From: Eunapius fragilis
Lineage: Eukaryota > Porifera > Demospongiae > Spongillida > Spongillidae
Assembly (NCBI GenBank): GCA_963681505.1
Contig: OY811977.1
Coordinates: forward strand, 9,058,377-9,122,376
Direction of reading: 5' to 3'
Length of the DNA: 64,000 bases
Position 1 is the first letter of the stretch; each line of letters begins with the position of its first letter. The translations under genes and the position numbers were made by a program. Below the pieces are notes generated by a model. It saw only the letters and a list, made by a program, of their open reading frames with translations, was not told the origin of the DNA and made no database searches. Shown here piece by piece: positions 45,371-56,929 of the stretch.

Positions 45371-46450
45371 CAGCTAGGAATTATTAGGTTGATAATTAAC
45401 CACATGTATAAATAACAGCGTACACAAATTGATTTCCAGTGGTCACATACATAGTGATGCACAGTTGATGCAAAACTATTTTATACTGTAACTACGCCAT
45501 AGAAAAAAATTCCATTATATACTGTAACTACGCCATAGAAAAAAATTCCATTAATTCATTTCCTATATTCCTCAATTTTTTTCCATTTTGCCTCCATTTC
45601 ACAGAAATGGTAGGTGTGGAGACGTCAAACTACAATGTAGCCATGTATGCAATGCTGCTGCATATTATAGTACAGTACTGGTGACAAAAAACGTATGCGT
45701 GTAACGTTTATGTGTGACAGTACTTTGAAATATGCTTTGTCATTCCTACGCAAACAAAGGTGCTGTGCCGGAGTTCCGGTAAACTGATGGTTAAATCATA
45801 GCGAGAATTAAATAACCGCCTCAACCAGTTCTATTTTAGCTAAATAACCGCTTTAACTGGTTGTTAAAATTTTAAGCTACCACAACCGACCTATATTTTA
45901 CAGAGGTGTTGCAAGTGGCATTACGCGCATCTTACATCTATCAACATCGCTGGACACGAGAAAACAATAATCAGTTACGAGAGCAAACAACGGAGTGAAA
46001 AAAGTGATATTAATAGTGATATAAAACAACAAGTAGATGCCTTAGGACGTGATGGGATCAACTTAGGGGTGCACCATCGACCATCCTTTTGCCAGGTGGC
46101 AAAAGGGTTTGTACAGATGCTTTAGTAATTAATTTGAAAACTATTCACAAATAATGTCAAGGTTTCCAAGATCACACACCCCCACTCCTTTCGAACCAAA
46201 TAGTGGAATTACACAATGTGTACAACACCTAGTAACTTTTAGTTCAGTTTCTATGGTTTTTATTACTGTTTCTTTCTCTTTGAACACACTCCAGGCATTG
46301 CAAATTTACACTACCTGTTTGGGACGTCGAACATTATTCATTACTGATATTGTGTAATAGTCAGTTAGTTATTGTAATTCAGAAAACAAAGCGCTAGCGT
46401 TCATTATATGGTCCTTCTCGAACCGGGAATTCTTGAAGTGTGACATTTGA
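45371..46450. other. Non-coding stretch preceding BEL copy 2
   Basis: Duplicate of 29346-30430, with a private tandem duplication of about 36 bp at 45480-45550. Confidence 0.45.
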
Positions 46451-48200
46451 TCGAGTATGATCAAGCAGGAACAGATTGTGCGGAAAAGGAAGGTTCGGGT
46501 GGGACATATTGGGTTCCGTTACTGGAATAATAGCACAGGTGCGTGAATAGTTGGATTCTGAAGAAAAAGACGAAACGAAACTAACTCAGCAACTTCAGAC
46601 ACTGAAGGAGAAACACGAGATTCTTTCAAAGATAGATTTGGAGATACTGGATTCGCTGACTGATGAACAGGAAATTGTCAATGAGATTACACAGGCCGAT
46701 GCATTTCGAGAGGGTGTTGACTTAACAGAAACTCAGATCCAATCGGCACTAAAATGTCTTAACATTACAACGAACCCACAACACGTTATTCCAGAACCAC
46801 AGCGGAGTCCATGTGAACTGCAGGCTGGACCGAATGTGAGCAGTCCTGTTCAGGAAATCCAGCAAGTAGCAATCATCTGTTGCTTATTCACAAGACCAAG
46901 ATCAGCCGACATCAAGAGGTGAACCCTAAGTCACTACCTAAATTGACTCTACGGAAGTTCAATGGTGATTTAACATCCTGGACCACTTTCTGGGACTCCT
47001 TAAAAATCACCAATCCATGAGAATAATGATCTTTCTTCAATTGACAAGTTTATATGCTTTAACTCTCTCCTGGAAGGTCTTGCAGAGGCAGCAGTAGCGG
47101 GCCTAACACTCAGTGAAGCCAACTATGAAGAAGCTGTAAAGGTCTTGACAAAACGATTTGGTAATCGTCAGCTGATTATTGCCAAACATATGGATGCATA
47201 GATGAATTTGGAGAATGTGGATTTGATCCATGATTTTAAAAGGCTTTGACGACTTTATGATTCATTGGAATCACACACCCAGAGTTTGAGTGCACTTGGA
47301 GTTTCATCGTCGTCGTATGGAAGTTTACTGTCTTCAGTAGTTGTGAATAAACTTCCCAAGGAACTTTGTGTCACCATCAGCAAAGATATACAGCAGGAAG
47401 AGTGGGAATTTGATGCAATTCTGGAGGTCGTGGAGAAGGAAATAAAGAGCTTCCTCCAGTATTAATGACACATTGAAGATGCCATCAAAGGAACCTGCCA
47501 CTGTAACGGCATTATTCTCTGGTGGTTCATCTCCAGTCTGTGTGTTTTGCAGCCAGCCTCATCCTGCTTCACAGTGTAAAACTGTAACTGATATCAGAAA
47601 GCGAAAGGAATCATTGATGAAATCTGGAAGGTGCTTTGTATGCCTAAGGAGAGGGCACATTGGAAGAGATTGCCGTTCAACAACTAGATGTGCTGGTTGT
47701 GGGAAAAGACATCATGCCAGCATTTGTGATTTGTCAAACCCTTCACAGTCCAGTAACCCTCAAGGCTCTGGTTCATCTCCAACAAGGCAGACTACAACTC
47801 AGTCACCTCAAATTAATTCAGGACAAACTCAATCCTCACAGTTAGCTCCAGTTCTTTCAACTCCGGAACCCCAGTTCTACTCCAGACAGCTAAGGTGACC
47901 TGACAGACCATCAGTAACGGTGGAAGTGAGATTAATTCTAGATAGCGGGAGTCAGAGATCATATGTCGGAAGAAACCCTAGCTTTGACTGTCCAGCAGGT
48001 TGAAATGCTCATAGTGAAGACCTTTGCAGCCAAAGGTAAGGTGCAGACATGCAACCTTGTGATCAGGCGTGATTGGTCTATCATGGCACATGGATGTTGC
48101 ATAACTGCAGTTGATTATGTTTTTAAATTAACATCCGATGCAATGCTACACAAACATTACATGTACTTGTTTGAGACCGTTAATGTTTCAAAATATTATT
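46451..48200 (+). pseudogene. BEL/Pao Gag-protease fragment, copy 2
   Basis: Duplicate of 30431-32480 without the MITE. Intact zinc knuckles CFVCLRRGHIGRDC (C-x2-C-x4-H-x4-C) and CAGCGKRHHASIC lie at 47473-47898. Protease motif LILDSGSQRSYV is readable at about 47935-47970, with a frame shift before SEETLALTV. Stops at 47199 and 47248 are shared with copy 1. The rest of Pol is absent. Confidence 0.82.
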
Positions 48201-48504
48201 TTTAAAAAGGTCTAGTAAGCATTCAAGGGCAGAGGGGTTTGCATGGTAATGAAATTATTCATAGATCTAACCATCAATACAATCACACAGCACATTGAAA
48301 AGATCATGCACACTGGAGAGAAAGTGATTAATTATAAAAAGTGGTACCACCTAATATTCACAGGTGGGTAAGCCCAAAAGTTACGGGTGGGTAACATCTG
48401 GGTCAGATAAATCCCTCATCAGATGTTCTGTCAACACTATAAGCACTAATATTTGCCATACTCCAAATAAAGCTCACTGTACTGCATAATAAATAATAAA
48501 ACCT

Positions 48505-49090
48505 GTGTACTCAAGCTACACTTGTATGAAGAAATGGAGGAAACATGAAGTAAATCATACTCTTCACCTATCAACCTCCCCCAGTGTGGGCACAGACGGG
48601 GCCTTTGGGTGGGATTGACTAAGATTTTTGCCTCAGGTGTGGGGGATTTGAGAAAGCACCACGAGAAATGACTTATACGTGGGGGATTTGATCGGTAAAA
48701 ATGCTCCAGGAGTACAGTGGGTGATTTGGAAACTGCAATCGTCCAATCCTCACATTCTCCCCACCTGTGCCCGCACTGGCTCAGGTGGGGGAGACCATTG
48801 ATAGGTGGTGAATATCTCCCACCGAACTAGTACTAGTATTGCGCGAAATGCATTTGCAAAACGAATCACCCACCCAATTAAAAAAATCACGCAAACATTA
48901 CTCTTTTTATTTAGGAAGGCTATTTCCCCTAACCCTTACAAATTAACAACGCACTCACCTAGAATCGAGTTAAGAGAACGTGGATGTATATTAGAATTCT
49001 AAATATTGCGCACAATTCTATAATTTGCTAAATTTCATTAAAATTACGTTATGCTCTTAGCAACGTCCAGAACTCCAGGGCAACAGAAAC
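48505..49090 (-). repeat. Family A, orphan copy 2
   Basis: Counterpart of 32960-33545. The donor block is at 48951-48970. Contains CCAAT-like and GCGCGAAATGC motifs. Confidence 0.7.
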
Positions 49091-49135
49091 GTGAGCTCCC
49101 TACAATTAACTATGACGTAACCCATTTTCTCTCAG

Positions 49136-49250
49136 GTGGTCTCTGTGGTGCCATCATTGCAGTCCATACAACTGGGCTGAGGAAACCTGACGGGCTGGTT
49201 TGCCTGGCCCAGCAGCCTGGCCCAGCAGCCTGGCTCTCGCCTGAATGTTA
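49136..49250 (+). pseudogene. Possible hormone-sensitive-lipase-like exon
   Basis: After a good acceptor (CATTTTCTCTCAG) the frame reads GGLCGAIIAVHTTGLRKPDG followed by LVCLAQQPG and a Ser-Pro. This resembles the segment after the nucleophile elbow (GDSAGG) of hormone-sensitive-lipase-type alpha/beta hydrolases. An internal GGCCCAGCAGCCT duplication and a stop at 49249 suggest decay. Only one exon is seen, and the match is by eye. Confidence 0.35.
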
Positions 49251-49294
49251 AACAGTAAAAATTAACCACGTCATTTGATATCACGTGGTATATG

Positions 49295-49295
<1 letters not shown>

Positions 49296-49352
<57 letters not shown>
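49296..49352. repeat. (CA)n microsatellite
   Basis: CA run, about 28 dinucleotides. Confidence 0.92.
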
Positions 49353-49356
<4 letters not shown>

Positions 49357-49359
49357 GGT

Positions 49360-49450
49360 AGCTCTAACCCGCTGGAGGATGTGAGGAGGTGCACTGTGCC
49401 CTGATGAGGACAAGCTGGTGAAAATGAACATTGAAACCCCAAGGCCACAA
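49360..49450 (+). repeat. Short dispersed repeat with CTGATGA...GAAA core
   Basis: Shared with 56326-56435, again next to a (CA)n. CCCTGATGAGGACAAGCTGG followed by TGAAAATG recalls hammerhead-containing retroelement tails. The helix II pairing is weak, so a ribozyme is not claimed. Confidence 0.3.
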
Positions 49451-49544
49451 TTTCAAAAACCCATGGTGAATATCAACATATACATTCCACTCCTCCACAA
49501 GCACACACATCCCCAGTCCTAGCACTAGTATTTAGTAGTACTAG

Positions 49545-50310
49545 AACCTCAGGGCTATTAAGATTAGGGGCAGCCAGAGGTTAAGGACTACAGGGTTATT
49601 AAGATTACAGTACCTCTAATGTGTACACGAAGCAACGTAGTCTTACACAAAGCCTTTGTGCGCCATTTATAATAATTTTTCCCGCGTAACAGAATTCAAA
49701 AGTCAAACAACATTGACTACTGGGAATTTTGTAATGGTTACAACCATTTTTATGACATAAAGGCATAGCACAGCTTTACGTACAACAAAAACTGTCGCAC
49801 AAACGAATTTCTCTCGTCGATGTCACGTGACTTAATTGTCAATATTGCTACAAGCGCGTGACATTTATATATTCATATTGCGGTCGAATAAGGTCTATAC
49901 ATTCCACTCCTCCACAAGCACACACATCCCCAGTCCTAGCACTAGTATTTAGTAGTACTAGAACCTCAGGGCTATTAAGATTAGGGGCAGCCAGAGGTTA
50001 AGGACCACAGGGTTATTAAGATTAGGGGCAGCCAGAGGTTAAGGACCACAGGGTTATTAAGATTAGGGGCAGCCAGAGGTTAAGGACCACAGGGCTATTA
50101 AGATTAGGGGCAGCCAGAGGTTAAGGACCACAGGGTTATTAAGATTAGGGGCAGCCAGAGGTTTAGGACCACAGGGTTATTAAGATTAGGGGCAGCCAGA
50201 GGTTTAAGACCACAGGGTTATTAAGATTAGGGGCAGCCAGAGGTTTAGGACCAAAGGGTTATTAAGATTAGGGGCTAGCAGAGGTTAAGGACCACAGGGT
50301 TATTAAGATT
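49545..50310. repeat. 41-bp minisatellite interrupted by unique sequence
   Basis: Units of the GGTTATTAAGATTAGGGGCA type. A duplicated block (49478-49580 and 49895-49990) brackets about 300 bp of unrelated sequence (49600-49894). Confidence 0.8.
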
Positions 50311-50748
50311 ACAATAGTAATAACACTACCCCCAGCTCATCCACCTGCTACAATCCCTAACCATGGGGCAAACTCCCACACATTACCATATAGGGCTTGA
50401 TGAGAAGAAAATAAAAGGTGGTTAAGGAGGTGGGGGACTGAGAGGGGGGGGGGGAATGAATGGGCATGTGTCCTTAGCAATAAAAATACTCATGAAACAA
50501 GTAACGGTAAACAAAAACATTCTCTAGGGAGAATGGTGATGGCATATAGGATTCAGAAACAGTGGAGATGTGAAACACACAGAAAGTTCATTGCCTGAAA
50601 TGTGACACGGAAAATGTGATATGGTCATTATTTAGCCCTTGGGGAGTAAACAACAGTGTGCTCAATACATGGTAGTAGGAACTGCTCATACAGGCTATAA
50701 TGAAAGTACATGTAGCAGCATACTATGTAGGAAAGTTAATAGGCGACA

Positions 50749-51442
50749 TTAAATCATATGTTCACAGTACTTCAGGTGATTCTTTAAGCTGCTCTTGTAC
50801 AGAAATGATCTGTGGCATCCTCTGTTCTTGCATTTCAACTTCTCATCACTATGTATTCGGCTGTGGGCCTTTAATGAACGTTGTGACTTGAATGATTGTT
50901 GACAAAAACAAATAAATTTCTTCTCCCCCGTATGAGTGAGCATGTGTGTTTTCAGGGTTGACTGTCGTGAAAATGATTTTACACATTGTTCACACTGATG
51001 TGGTTTCTCCCCTGCATGAGCGAGCACGTGTCTTTTCAGCGTTGACTGTAGTGAAAATGTCTTTCCACATTGTTCACACTGATGTGGCTTCTCCCCTGTA
51101 TGAGTTAGCATGTGTCTTTTCAGAATTGACTGTTGTGAAAATGTCTTTCCACATTGCTCACACTGATGTGGCTTCTCCCCTGTATGAGTTAGTATGTGTG
51201 TTTTCAGGTTTGACTGTAGTGAAAATGTCTTTCCACATTGTTCACACTGATGTGGCTTCTCCCCTGTATGAGTGAACATGTGTCTTTTCAGGCGTGACTG
51301 TTGTGAAAATGTCTTTCCACATTGCTCACACTGATTTGGCTTCTCCCCTATATGAGTAAGCATGTGTGTTTTCAGGTGTGACTATCTTGAAAATGTCTTT
51401 CCACATTGTGCACACTGATGTAATTTCTCTCTACTTTCCATT
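50749..51442 (-). pseudogene. C2H2 zinc-finger gene 4 with early nonsense codon
   Basis: The expected start (MESREK, 51440) is followed after 19 codons by TAG within the first finger, where sister copies read Arg-Gln (AGACAG); here AGATAG. Downstream, 204 codons stay open (50749-51363) with five canonical fingers and the two degenerate ones (FICFCQQSF; ending HLKYCEH). Re-initiation at the MLTH methionine (51361) could give a shorter protein. Family A lies immediately upstream, so the promoter is retained. Confidence 0.8.
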
Positions 51443-51474
51443 AAAGCAGTGTGATCTGCATATGATCAAAGATC

Positions 51475-51990
51475 ATTGATAGGTGCATTACTTCATTGGT
51501 TATGGTGAATATCTCCCACCATACTAGTATTGCGCGAAATGCATTTGCAAAACGAATCGCCCAGCCAATAAAAAGAAATCACGCAAACAGTTCTCTTTTT
51601 ATTTAAGAAGGCTATTTTCCTTAACCCTTATAAATAAACAATGCACTCACCTGGAATCGAGTTAGTTTGAATTCCAAATGTCGCGCACAATTAATTATAA
51701 ATCATCCTACGATTGACGTCATGTTCTTAGCAACGTCCTTGGCAACAGGAACCTTATTCCGGTTATGTTCTACTTCCCCCCCCCCCCCCCCCACCCCCCA
51801 ACCACTCCATCCATTCAATGAATATAATTTAACATCTCATTTTAAGATATATTAAGTAGTTCGTCCTTCGAAACGCCTCCTATTCTTGAAGTTAGGTGGT
51901 GAATAATTAAGCGTTCCCACCAGCATGATCCTCGAGCATCATGCGTTTGAACGCACTCCACAGTCTCTCAATACCTTGCTTTGGGTACGG
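51475..51990 (-). promoter_or_regulatory. Family A: promoter, exon 1 and intron 1 of zinc-finger gene 4
   Basis: Donor block CTCACCTGGAATCGAG at 51647-51662, CRE-like TTGACGTCATG at 51713-51723, C-run 51777-51792. Same arrangement as at genes 1 and 5. Confidence 0.5.
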
Positions 51991-51992
51991 TA

Positions 51993-54523
51993 CACAACCA
52001 GTTCTCCACACTTCTGAATCTCTCCTGATTTAATGATCTCGTGCGTTACGGCTGTGATATTACGGACGTAACGGAGGTGATTTCCCAAAGGGTCCGATTC
52101 AGACATTATATGTGCGGTCTGAATCACCTGGATTATTATAACCATTGCTAGTTACTATTAATTTGAACTTAACAAACGATACACGGCTGGTTTTCACCTC
52201 TGAATCGCATGCTTGATCACGTGACCGCGAATGGTGTCCGAGAAAGCGAGCTTTTATTGCCCATCGTGTAATCTTGGATTCGAGTTCAGAAACAAGTATT
52301 TGCGTAATCTGAAGGCGGCTGGTTACGAAGCATACCTGGAGTAAAATAGGCGAAGAAACAAACACAGCCGTGTTAGTGCCTCCACATGTACAGATTGTGG
52401 TTCAACCTCCTGTTGCCACACAGGGTGAATCCTGCTCTAGTAAGTAGCAGTGTAATAACATTTTGGACACATTTTTTTGCGAATTTATAGGCCTAGGCAA
52501 CGATTTCGAAGGTGCTGTCGTCGAGAATACTCTACCGGCTGTAGTCAGTTCCGAAAGAGAAGAGACTCTACCAGCTGTAGTCAGTTCCGAAAGAGAAGAG
52601 AGTGCTGTTGGTAAGATAACCATTGCACTTAAGTAAACGTGTTCTTTGTATACTATTATGGTAGATTGTAAGTGCTACTTTTATATTCAGATGGCCCTTA
52701 CCCAGTTATTCATTTCATGTCAAGGTTGATGTTTGCACTGGTCTCCAAGGCATAATTTCATTAATTTCAATACACATAGGGCTACACCAGCGGAGGTTTT
52801 GCATACTCTAACTCTGGGCTCTTACAAGTATCTTCTTAGATTCCGGGATGGCTCAGTTTTCATCACAGCAATACAAAGAGGTTTTGGCTTGCATTAACTC
52901 ATTTAACTTCTCTGGCCAGCTCTCTCAGGAGATATCTCTAAGTACTACAATAAATCATTGGTGGGGCGTGATTTCAAAACTTTGGCACAACTAGCACACT
53001 GTGTTTCCACCATTGTTAACACCTAGTGAAGCAGAAGTATGGTTGGCTCTTTCAAAGGTATGTGTTACACATTTATGTATGTGTCTTCATTCGTATCGTC
53101 TGTCAGGTGTTCAAGCGGGTATAATTGTGAGAAGTTTACATCATGAAGTCTGTTGTTTTGAATTTGCTCGAGCCACTGATAGACACTGTCCAGAGCTGAG
53201 GGAAAAGCTCAAAATCCATCTCCTCCTTCATCTACCTGATCACATGCTTCAGTTTGGACCTGCATCAGGGTTTAACACCGAAAGGTAAGACTTAATTCTG
53301 GCTCAGAGTCTGTGACATTCCTAATCATTCTTTAGATTTGAGAGCTATAATGGTGCGATCAGGTCTCGTAACACATACAGCAATAAATATGCTCCGAGCA
53401 AAGACATTGCCAACAGTTTTGCAATCCAGGAGAGCATACGATTTTTCTGTTCAGGAGGTCGTTTCGATCCATCAGAAATGCAGTGAGTATTGGTTTTGCC
53501 ATTTATTTTTAATAATGACTCCTCATCAGGTGTGGTGATGGCCTGCTACAGTTATATCAGTCAGCAGAAGTTGTTGAGTTCCTGACGGGACGGTTACCTA
53601 CTAGTGATACAGCCCACTGTAGTCATGGGGCACTTCATAAGGTATTCAGTTGGCTTTCGTTTCACTGTGTTGCTACATTATGGTGATACTCTGCAACCTT
53701 AGATCAGTGTATGTAAGCCAACTAAGTTGGGATCTGTGTTGCTTCAAGTACATGGACTTGGGGAGATGTCTGTCACAACTCTGATAGATGAACATATGTT
53801 GACTACAGACCTGCAAAGTCATGTCACCTGGGGCAAAGCAACAGTGACAGCTGAATGTGACACTTTTAATGTGGGTGACTTTGTGCTCAATAATGACAGA
53901 GCTGGGTCTCCAGTAAGTCCTCCAGATAGTGTATTCATTATTACATGTGCAGTACTATAGATGGAGGTAGGGATCCTACTGAGCTAACAGCACCCGCTAC
54001 TACATATGGATCGTGAAATGGCCAGTGGACAGCCATGCCTCAACGAGTTTGATTGCCCACTTCTGACGCTTACAAAGGTCCTTCAGGTCATTTCTCCTAC
54101 AGCCATCGTTCGTGCAGTTTCAGTGGTTCATCAGTGCACTCAACATGTGTTGTGGATTTCATGCGTATTGCTACCAGGACAGAACGACAGGGAGCAACTG
54201 AAAACAAACTGCGTTTGAAACTTGACTGGAGTAATACTATGTTTTGTTATAATGTTTACTGAATTGCAAATGATGTTTTGACATAAAAGCGAAAAATATA
54301 AAAACATATGAATGCGCTCAATAAGGGATACGGTATACTTTGAACTTCGTTGGTGATTCATCAGCTATACGGACATGAATCAGGTGCGGTTGATATTGAT
54401 TCACCCGAGATAATTTAAGAAACGAATCACCGCGCTGCCAAAAGGATCTGATTCGCCCGCGTGCTAATAGAGACGTTACGCAAGCGTTAACAGCTCTGAT
54501 TCATTGTCAAAAAACTGGCCGTG
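51993..54523 (+). mobile_element. CACTA/EnSpm-like DNA transposon relic
   Basis: The 2,531-bp insertion sits between TA dinucleotides (51991-51992, 54524-54525) and splits GGGTACGGTATGAGCG, which is intact at 60737-60752. Ends are CACAACCAGTTCT and, reverse strand, CACGGCCAGTTTT; a third related motif (CACGGCTGGTTTT) lies at 52183. CAC-starting ends with a 2-3 bp duplication are typical of CACTA elements. Confidence 0.72.
52790..53960 (+). pseudogene. CACTA-like transposase, spliced, decayed
   Basis: Conserved blocks: EVLHTLTLGSYKYLLR, then SLVGRDFKTLAQLAH, then HLPDHMLQFGPASGFNTER, FESYNGAIRS and SNKYAPSKDIANSFA. These match transposases of CACTA-type elements best known from basidiomycete fungi. 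Introns: 53285-53335, 53483-53529, 53642-53702 and a donor at 53913, all GT-AG and joining frames. Stops in the first block (about 52895-52915) show decay. A tandem 36-bp repeat lies upstream at 52530-52600. Confidence 0.68.
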
Positions 54524-55074
54524 TATGAGCGTCCCAAAATGGCGTCGAATGTTTACCTAGTCCCCAGTCCCCGTAAAGGACGTCTGGGGCTTGAACGCAT
54601 CTAAACAAGTAACATGTCTATATTAATCTGAACATGGTGATATGTATCCATAGCTACTGTACGTGTAGCACAATGTGTAACTACTAGTATTGTAATAACT
54701 GATGACATAACACACTGCAATCATGAAACTTATTTGAAGCAAACTTAATATTTTACAAAAAAGGACAGCATTGATGATGATTCAGTTCCATTATGAAATG
54801 GGGGCGTGGTTAGGGGTGGGGTCAAAAAGGTGACGGGGGCATTATATGTCAATGTCCAACATAGGCATCAGATTATGGCGGCCATGTTGTTCACATCTTC
54901 ATACTCTGGCTGGCCGCTGCCTTCTGCCTCTTCCCGGGTAATGTCCATGGGTCGCATGGCAACCATGGGTGGTATGCGTGTCCACCATCGACTACACACT
55001 TCAACCCCAAGGGTTGACACACCAATCTCTTTGAGATCTTCCTCTGTCATGGTTAGGAAAGTTGAGACATCCAC
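54524..55074 (-). pseudogene. Bicaudal-C 3' flank and rearranged copy E (last and SAM exons)
   Basis: After the 3' flank, the last exon begins at its stop (54891) but within it 54915-54980 is inverted relative to all other copies. It then runs straight into a minisatellite scrap and part of the second SAM exon (55006-55074), with the intron lost. KH-region CLPVV exon sequence of the same copy lies at about 56600-56848. Non-functional. Confidence 0.65.
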
Positions 55075-55079
55075 CTGTA

Positions 55080-56225
55080 GGGGAGGAGGAGGGTGGAGGG
55101 GATGGGAGGGGAGGGGCGAAGGATGTGGAGGGGAGGGGTGAACGATATGGAGGGGAGGGGTGAAGGATGTGGAGGGAAGTACAGTTAAGTACAAAGCACA
55201 TACATATGCCACAAGTACATGTATATGCACCAACACATATGTACCTCCTACATCACACTACACACCTCCACCATCCCCTACACACCTCCACCATCCCTTC
55301 ACACACCTCCATCATCCCTCTACACACCTTCACCATCCCCTACACACCTCCACCATCCCTTCACACACCTCCATCATCCCCCTACACACCTCCACCATCC
55401 CCTACACAACTCCACCATCCCTTACACACACCTCCACCATCCTCTACACACACCGCCACCAATACTTACACACACCTCCACCATCTCCTACACATACCTC
55501 CACCATCCCCTACACAAATCTCCACCATCCCTAAACACATCTCCACCATCACCTACACACTTCAACCATCCCCTACACACACCTCCACCATCCACTACAC
55601 ACTTCAACCATCCCCTACACACACCTCCACCATCCCCTACACACACCTCCACCATCCCCTACACACCTCCACCATCCCTTCACACACCTCCATCATCCCC
55701 CTACACACCTCCATCCTCTACACACACCGCCACCAATACCTACACATACCTCTACCATCCCCTACACACATCTCTACCATCACTAAACACATCTCCACCA
55801 TCACCTACACACTTCAACCATCCCCTACACACACCTCCACCATCCCTAAACACATCTCCACCATCACCTACGCACTTCAACCATCCCCTACACACACCTC
55901 CACCATCCCTAAACACATCTCCACCATCACCTACGCACTTCAACCATCCCCTACACACACCTCCACCATCCACTACACACTTCAACCATCCCCTACATAC
56001 ACCTCCACCATCCACTACACACACCTCCACCATCCCTACATATACCTCCACAATCCCCTACACACACCTCCACCATCGACTACACACTTCAACCATCCCC
56101 TACACACACCTCCACCATCCACTACACACTTCAACCATCCCCTACACACACCTCCACCATCCCTACATATACCTCCACAATCCCCTACACATACCTCCAC
56201 AATCCCCTACACACACCTCCACCAT
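55080..56225. repeat. Minisatellites, copy E
   Basis: G-rich block 55080-55180, then about 970 bp of 20-22 bp CTACACACACCTCCACCATC units with CACTTCAACCATCC variants forming longer periods (about 66 bp between 55790 and 56000). Confidence 0.88.
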
Positions 56226-56284
56226 GGACATGCATGAGGTTGACCACATGCATGTGGGTGATTTGATACCACATGGTACATGTA

Positions 56285-56495
56285 CACATACACACACACA
56301 CACATACACACACACACACACCAGAGGTAGCTGTACCCCGCTGGGGGATGTCTAGAGGTGTGCAGTGCCCAGATGAGGACAAGCTGGTGAAAATGAACAC
56401 TGGAACCCCAAACCCCAAGACCACAATTTCAACACTGACAAAGACGTCCAACTCTGTACAGCACTTTATAGGCAACACACACACACACACACACC
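56285..56495. repeat. (CA)n runs and dispersed short repeat
   Basis: CA runs at 56285-56322 and 56469-56493 flank a copy of the 49360-49450 repeat. Confidence 0.7.
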
Positions 56496-56599
56496 ATGGG
56501 GGGTAATCAGAGGCCTGAGATATGAGGTCAACATGCATTGTACTCCAGTCACATGACCTGGATACACGGTCATGTGACCTGAAGACATCGATCAAGTGG

Positions 56600-56848
56600 A
56601 CTCACATGAGCTAATGGTTTCCTTGTTGTCTTGAGCATGTACACCAAACAACAACACAACAGGAAGGCAGCCCTAGTGAGGGAGGAGGGGGAGGAGGGGG
56701 GAGGAGGGAGGAGGGGGAGGAGGAGGGAAGGAGGATAAATTCCCACCATCACCACCAGTACATCTCCTCCACTCATTATCAGTCGCTGTCTTGTCATCAG
56801 CACTCCTTCCATTAACCCTCGGATAATCACCAAATTGCTCTGAACCCT
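56600..56848 (-). pseudogene. Bicaudal-C KH-region exon, copy E
   Basis: Acceptor after the CTGGTTTCAG-like site (here mutated), [18 protein letters not shown], then a pyrimidine tract longer than in copies B and C, then CLPVVLLF. Length change in the tract without loss of CLPVV supports it being an intron. Confidence 0.6.
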
Positions 56849-56929
56849 GGACAGTGGGTCTGGGAACTTGATCCTTCCAAATGAAAGAAAATCAGTACAA
56901 ACAGCATAATAGACCCCAGTCCTAGTACT

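Larger units (their letters stand above)
38660..49100. repeat. Segmental duplication, copy 2
   Basis: Partner of 23040-33560, in the same order and orientation. It lacks the palindromic MITE. It carries an expanded zinc-finger gene, a deletion in the DIRS RT and an extra DIRS 3' repeat unit. Confidence 0.85.

Noticed and set aside
49132-49431. Minus-strand 99-codon open frame with a Cys-Val repeat
   Set aside because: Its middle is the translated CA microsatellite.
49400-49445. Hammerhead ribozyme
   Set aside because: CTGATGA and GAAA are present, but helix II pairing is poor and the sister copy at 56370 reads CAGATGA; kept only as a low-confidence repeat note.
55167-56355. Very long open frames rich in Thr-His-Pro-Ser across 55.2-56.3 kb (also 20.7-21.6, 61.4-62.1 and 17.1-17.9 kb)
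   Set aside because: They are translations of 20-24 bp minisatellites and are open in several frames on both strands.
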